Shown piece after piece: positions 4,911 to 6,377 of a DNA stretch of 6,377 nt (its first letter is position 1; each line of letters begins with the position of its first letter). The notes under the pieces were generated by a model that had not been told where the DNA came from, did not search any database, and saw only the letters and a program-made list of their open reading frames with translations. Made by a program: the position numbers and the translations under genes. The DNA lies in assembly GCA_013696525.1 (NCBI GenBank), contig JACCYK010000532.1, forward strand, positions 1 to 6,377, given 5' to 3'. Origin of the DNA: Chloroflexia bacterium (GTDB taxonomy: Bacteria > Chloroflexota > Chloroflexia > Thermomicrobiales > UBA6265).

Positions 4911-6377
4911 CTACCCCGCTGGCGGGAAATCCTGGTCCGACATCCGAAGTGAGAGGACCCGCGAGGCGCTATCGGTGCCCATGCTGACCCCGTAGAGGGT
5001 GTCGGCGGTCTCGATAGTGCCCCGGTTGTGGGTGATGATGACGACTTGGGTCTTCGCCGCCAGCCCACCAAGCTGATCCCGGAAGCGCACGATATTGGCC
5101 TCGTCCAACGCCGCGTCGACTTCGTCCAGCAGGCAAAACGGCGCCGGGTTCACCCGCAGGATCGCGAACAGCAAGGCGACCGCGGTCAATGCCCGCTCCC
5201 CGCCCGACAGCAGCGCCAAGTTCTGTAGCCGCTTGCCCGGCGGCTGGGCCACGATATCGACCCCGGTTTCCGCCCTGATCCCATGCTCGTTCGCGTCGCC
5301 CCCGGTCACCATCAACCGCGCCGTGCCGCCACCGAAGAGCACGCTGAACATCTCAGCGAACTCCGCCGACACCTGAGCGAAGGTGGCGTCGAACCGAGAC
5401 CGCATCGTGTGCCGCAGGTCCGTCAGCAGCCCGCGGACCGAGACGGCGGCGCCAATGACATCCTCAAGCTGGCGCCGGAGAAAATCTTGGTGCGCGGCCT
5501 CGCGCTCATACTCGGCCACGACATCCTGCCCGACGAAGCCAACCCGCCGCAGCCGGGCCCGGAGCCGTTCGATCTCCCGTTCCCGCGCCTGATCGTCCGC
5601 GCCGTGACCGTCGTCCACCGGTTGGAGCGAGAGCAGGCAATCAGGATCATCGAGCTCGAGCTCGTGCGCGATTTGGCGCCGGAGCGCGTTCACCTCGTCG
5701 CCGGCGCGTTCGCGGGCCAGCTCGCTCACCCCCTGCTCACGTTCTCGGTCCAGCAGCGCCTCCCGTCCCGCCGCGATGGCCTGGCCGAATTGCGCCGCGG
5801 CGGCGTCAAGCCGGCGCAGCTCCGCCTGGATGGGGGATCTGGCAGCGGTCAATGCGGCAGCCCGTGCGCGAAGTTGCTCGGCGGCGGCGGCTACACGCCG
5901 GCGCGTGTCGTCGAGATCGGATCGTTCCCGGTCCAACGCGACGGCGCGCTCGGTCCGAAGCTGGAGCTCATCGGCCAGCGCCCGCTCTTGTTTCCGGAGC
6001 TCGGCGAGCCGGCGCTGCTCGGACCGTTGCCGTTCCGCCAACCCCGCCTGATGCTGGCTCAGCACCGCCGCCTCACGATCGTTGCCGGCGGTCGCCTCGG
6101 TTTCCCGCTGCCGCTCAGCCGCCGTCGTCGCCACCTGTTCGGCAAGTGCCGTAAGGCTTTCCTGAACCTCGGCGCGGCGAATGCTCGTCTGGTGAAGCTC
6201 GCGCGCGATCGCGGTTGCCTCGGACCGGTTCTGTCGCAACCGGGCCTCGCCCTGTTCCAAATCCATTCTCAGTTCCTCGATCCAGGCGGAAAGTCGCTCG
6301 CGATGCCGGGTCCGCTCCTGGTTCGCCGCCGCCAGCACCGCCCGCTCGGCCTTCGCCTCGCCCCGTGCCTGCTCGAC
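4911..6377 (-). CDS. smc: chromosome segregation protein SMC, C-terminal half (cut by window edge)
   Basis: The frame is open to the window edge and gives 488 residues of C-terminal SMC. The 5' half (about 5500-6377) is a long coiled coil rich in E, R, A, Q and L, forming the returning arm from the hinge, which is not in the window. Next come the segment ending in EYEREAAHQDFLRRQLEDV and the FATFAQVSAEFAEMF-FGGG region that enters the head. The ABC signature LSGGERAL is at 5187-5210, Walker B with catalytic glutamate (CLLDEVDAALDEAN) at 5094-5138, and the H-loop ITHN at 5025-5036. Dimeric SMC with ScpA/ScpB partners compacts and partitions the chromosome by ATP-driven loop extrusion. All C-head catalytic motifs are intact. 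The GTG at 6338 is an internal valine, not a start. RecN and Rad50 are less likely because of the SMC-type LFGGG and DEVDAALD strings. Confidence 0.96.
   Translation of the reverse strand, partial: VEQARGEAKAERAVLAAANQERTRHRERLSAWIEELRMDLEQGEARLRQNRSEATAIARELHQTSIRRAEVQESLTALAEQVATTAAERQRETEATAGNDREAAVLSQHQAGLAERQRSEQRRLAELRKQERALADELQLRTERAVALDRERSDLDDTRRRVAAAAEQLRARAAALTAARSPIQAELRRLDAAAAQFGQAIAAGREALLDREREQGVSELARERAGDEVNALRRQIAHELELDDPDCLLSLQPVDDGHGADDQAREREIERLRARLRRVGFVGQDVVAEYEREAAHQDFLRRQLEDVIGAAVSVRGLLTDLRHTMRSRFDATFAQVSAEFAEMFSVLFGGGTARLMVTGGDANEHGIRAETGVDIVAQPPGKRLQNLALLSGGERALTAVALLFAILRVNPAPFCLLDEVDAALDEANIVRFRDQLGGLAAKTQVVIITHNRGTIETADTLYGVSMGTDSASRVLSLRMSDQDFPPAG

Noticed and set aside
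5028..6154. Several plus-strand open frames opposite smc
   Set aside because: They have arginine- and serine-rich shadow composition without family motifs or ribosome binding sites, and smc is intact on the minus strand.

Overview
The window comes from a GC-rich bacterial chromosome. Everything from about 1,900 onward is dense, strongly GC-biased coding sequence with short gaps, GTG starts and purine-rich ribosome binding sites. The gene mix (SMC, rhomboid protease, YtxH-type stress proteins, DUF1622 membrane protein, DUF885-type metallopeptidase) would suit a Chloroflexota lineage such as Thermomicrobia, or possibly an actinobacterium. This taxonomic guess is inference, because no rRNA or tRNA is present.

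Region 1-1426 (plus strand) is a small, less GC-rich cassette. It holds a three-helix membrane protein with a DxKA motif before its first helix, recalling PycTM (DUF5706) and SLATT immune effectors. Two small, highly charged proteins follow. They share an almost identical N-terminal block (EKKPPPDDDxLS) and then diverge completely. A 12-bp palindrome and an 8-bp inverted repeat that covers a possible ribosome binding site lie between the two small genes. This is the least explained and most interesting part of the window.

Region 1427-2060 holds a short gap with a degenerate 7-bp tandem repeat. The repeat runs into the 3' end of a DUF1622 membrane protein gene (minus strand), supplying its last six codons and stop. 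A divergent intergenic stretch of about 140 bp follows.

Region 2061-4903 (plus strand) carries a compact DUF885-type metallopeptidase, two overlapping YtxH-like genes (the second only 44 codons), a rhomboid intramembrane serine protease with its Ser/His dyad, and an unrecognised 76-residue protein. The YtxH pair, the rhomboid and possibly the small protein look like an envelope or stress-related transcription unit, but short hairpins separate some members.

Region 4911-6377 (minus strand) is the C-terminal half of the chromosome-partitioning ATPase SMC: coiled coil, ABC signature, Walker B and H-loop. It is cut by the window edge and converges on the 76-residue gene with only 7 bases between the stop codons. 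No rRNA, tRNA, CRISPR array, transposase or insertion sequence was seen.
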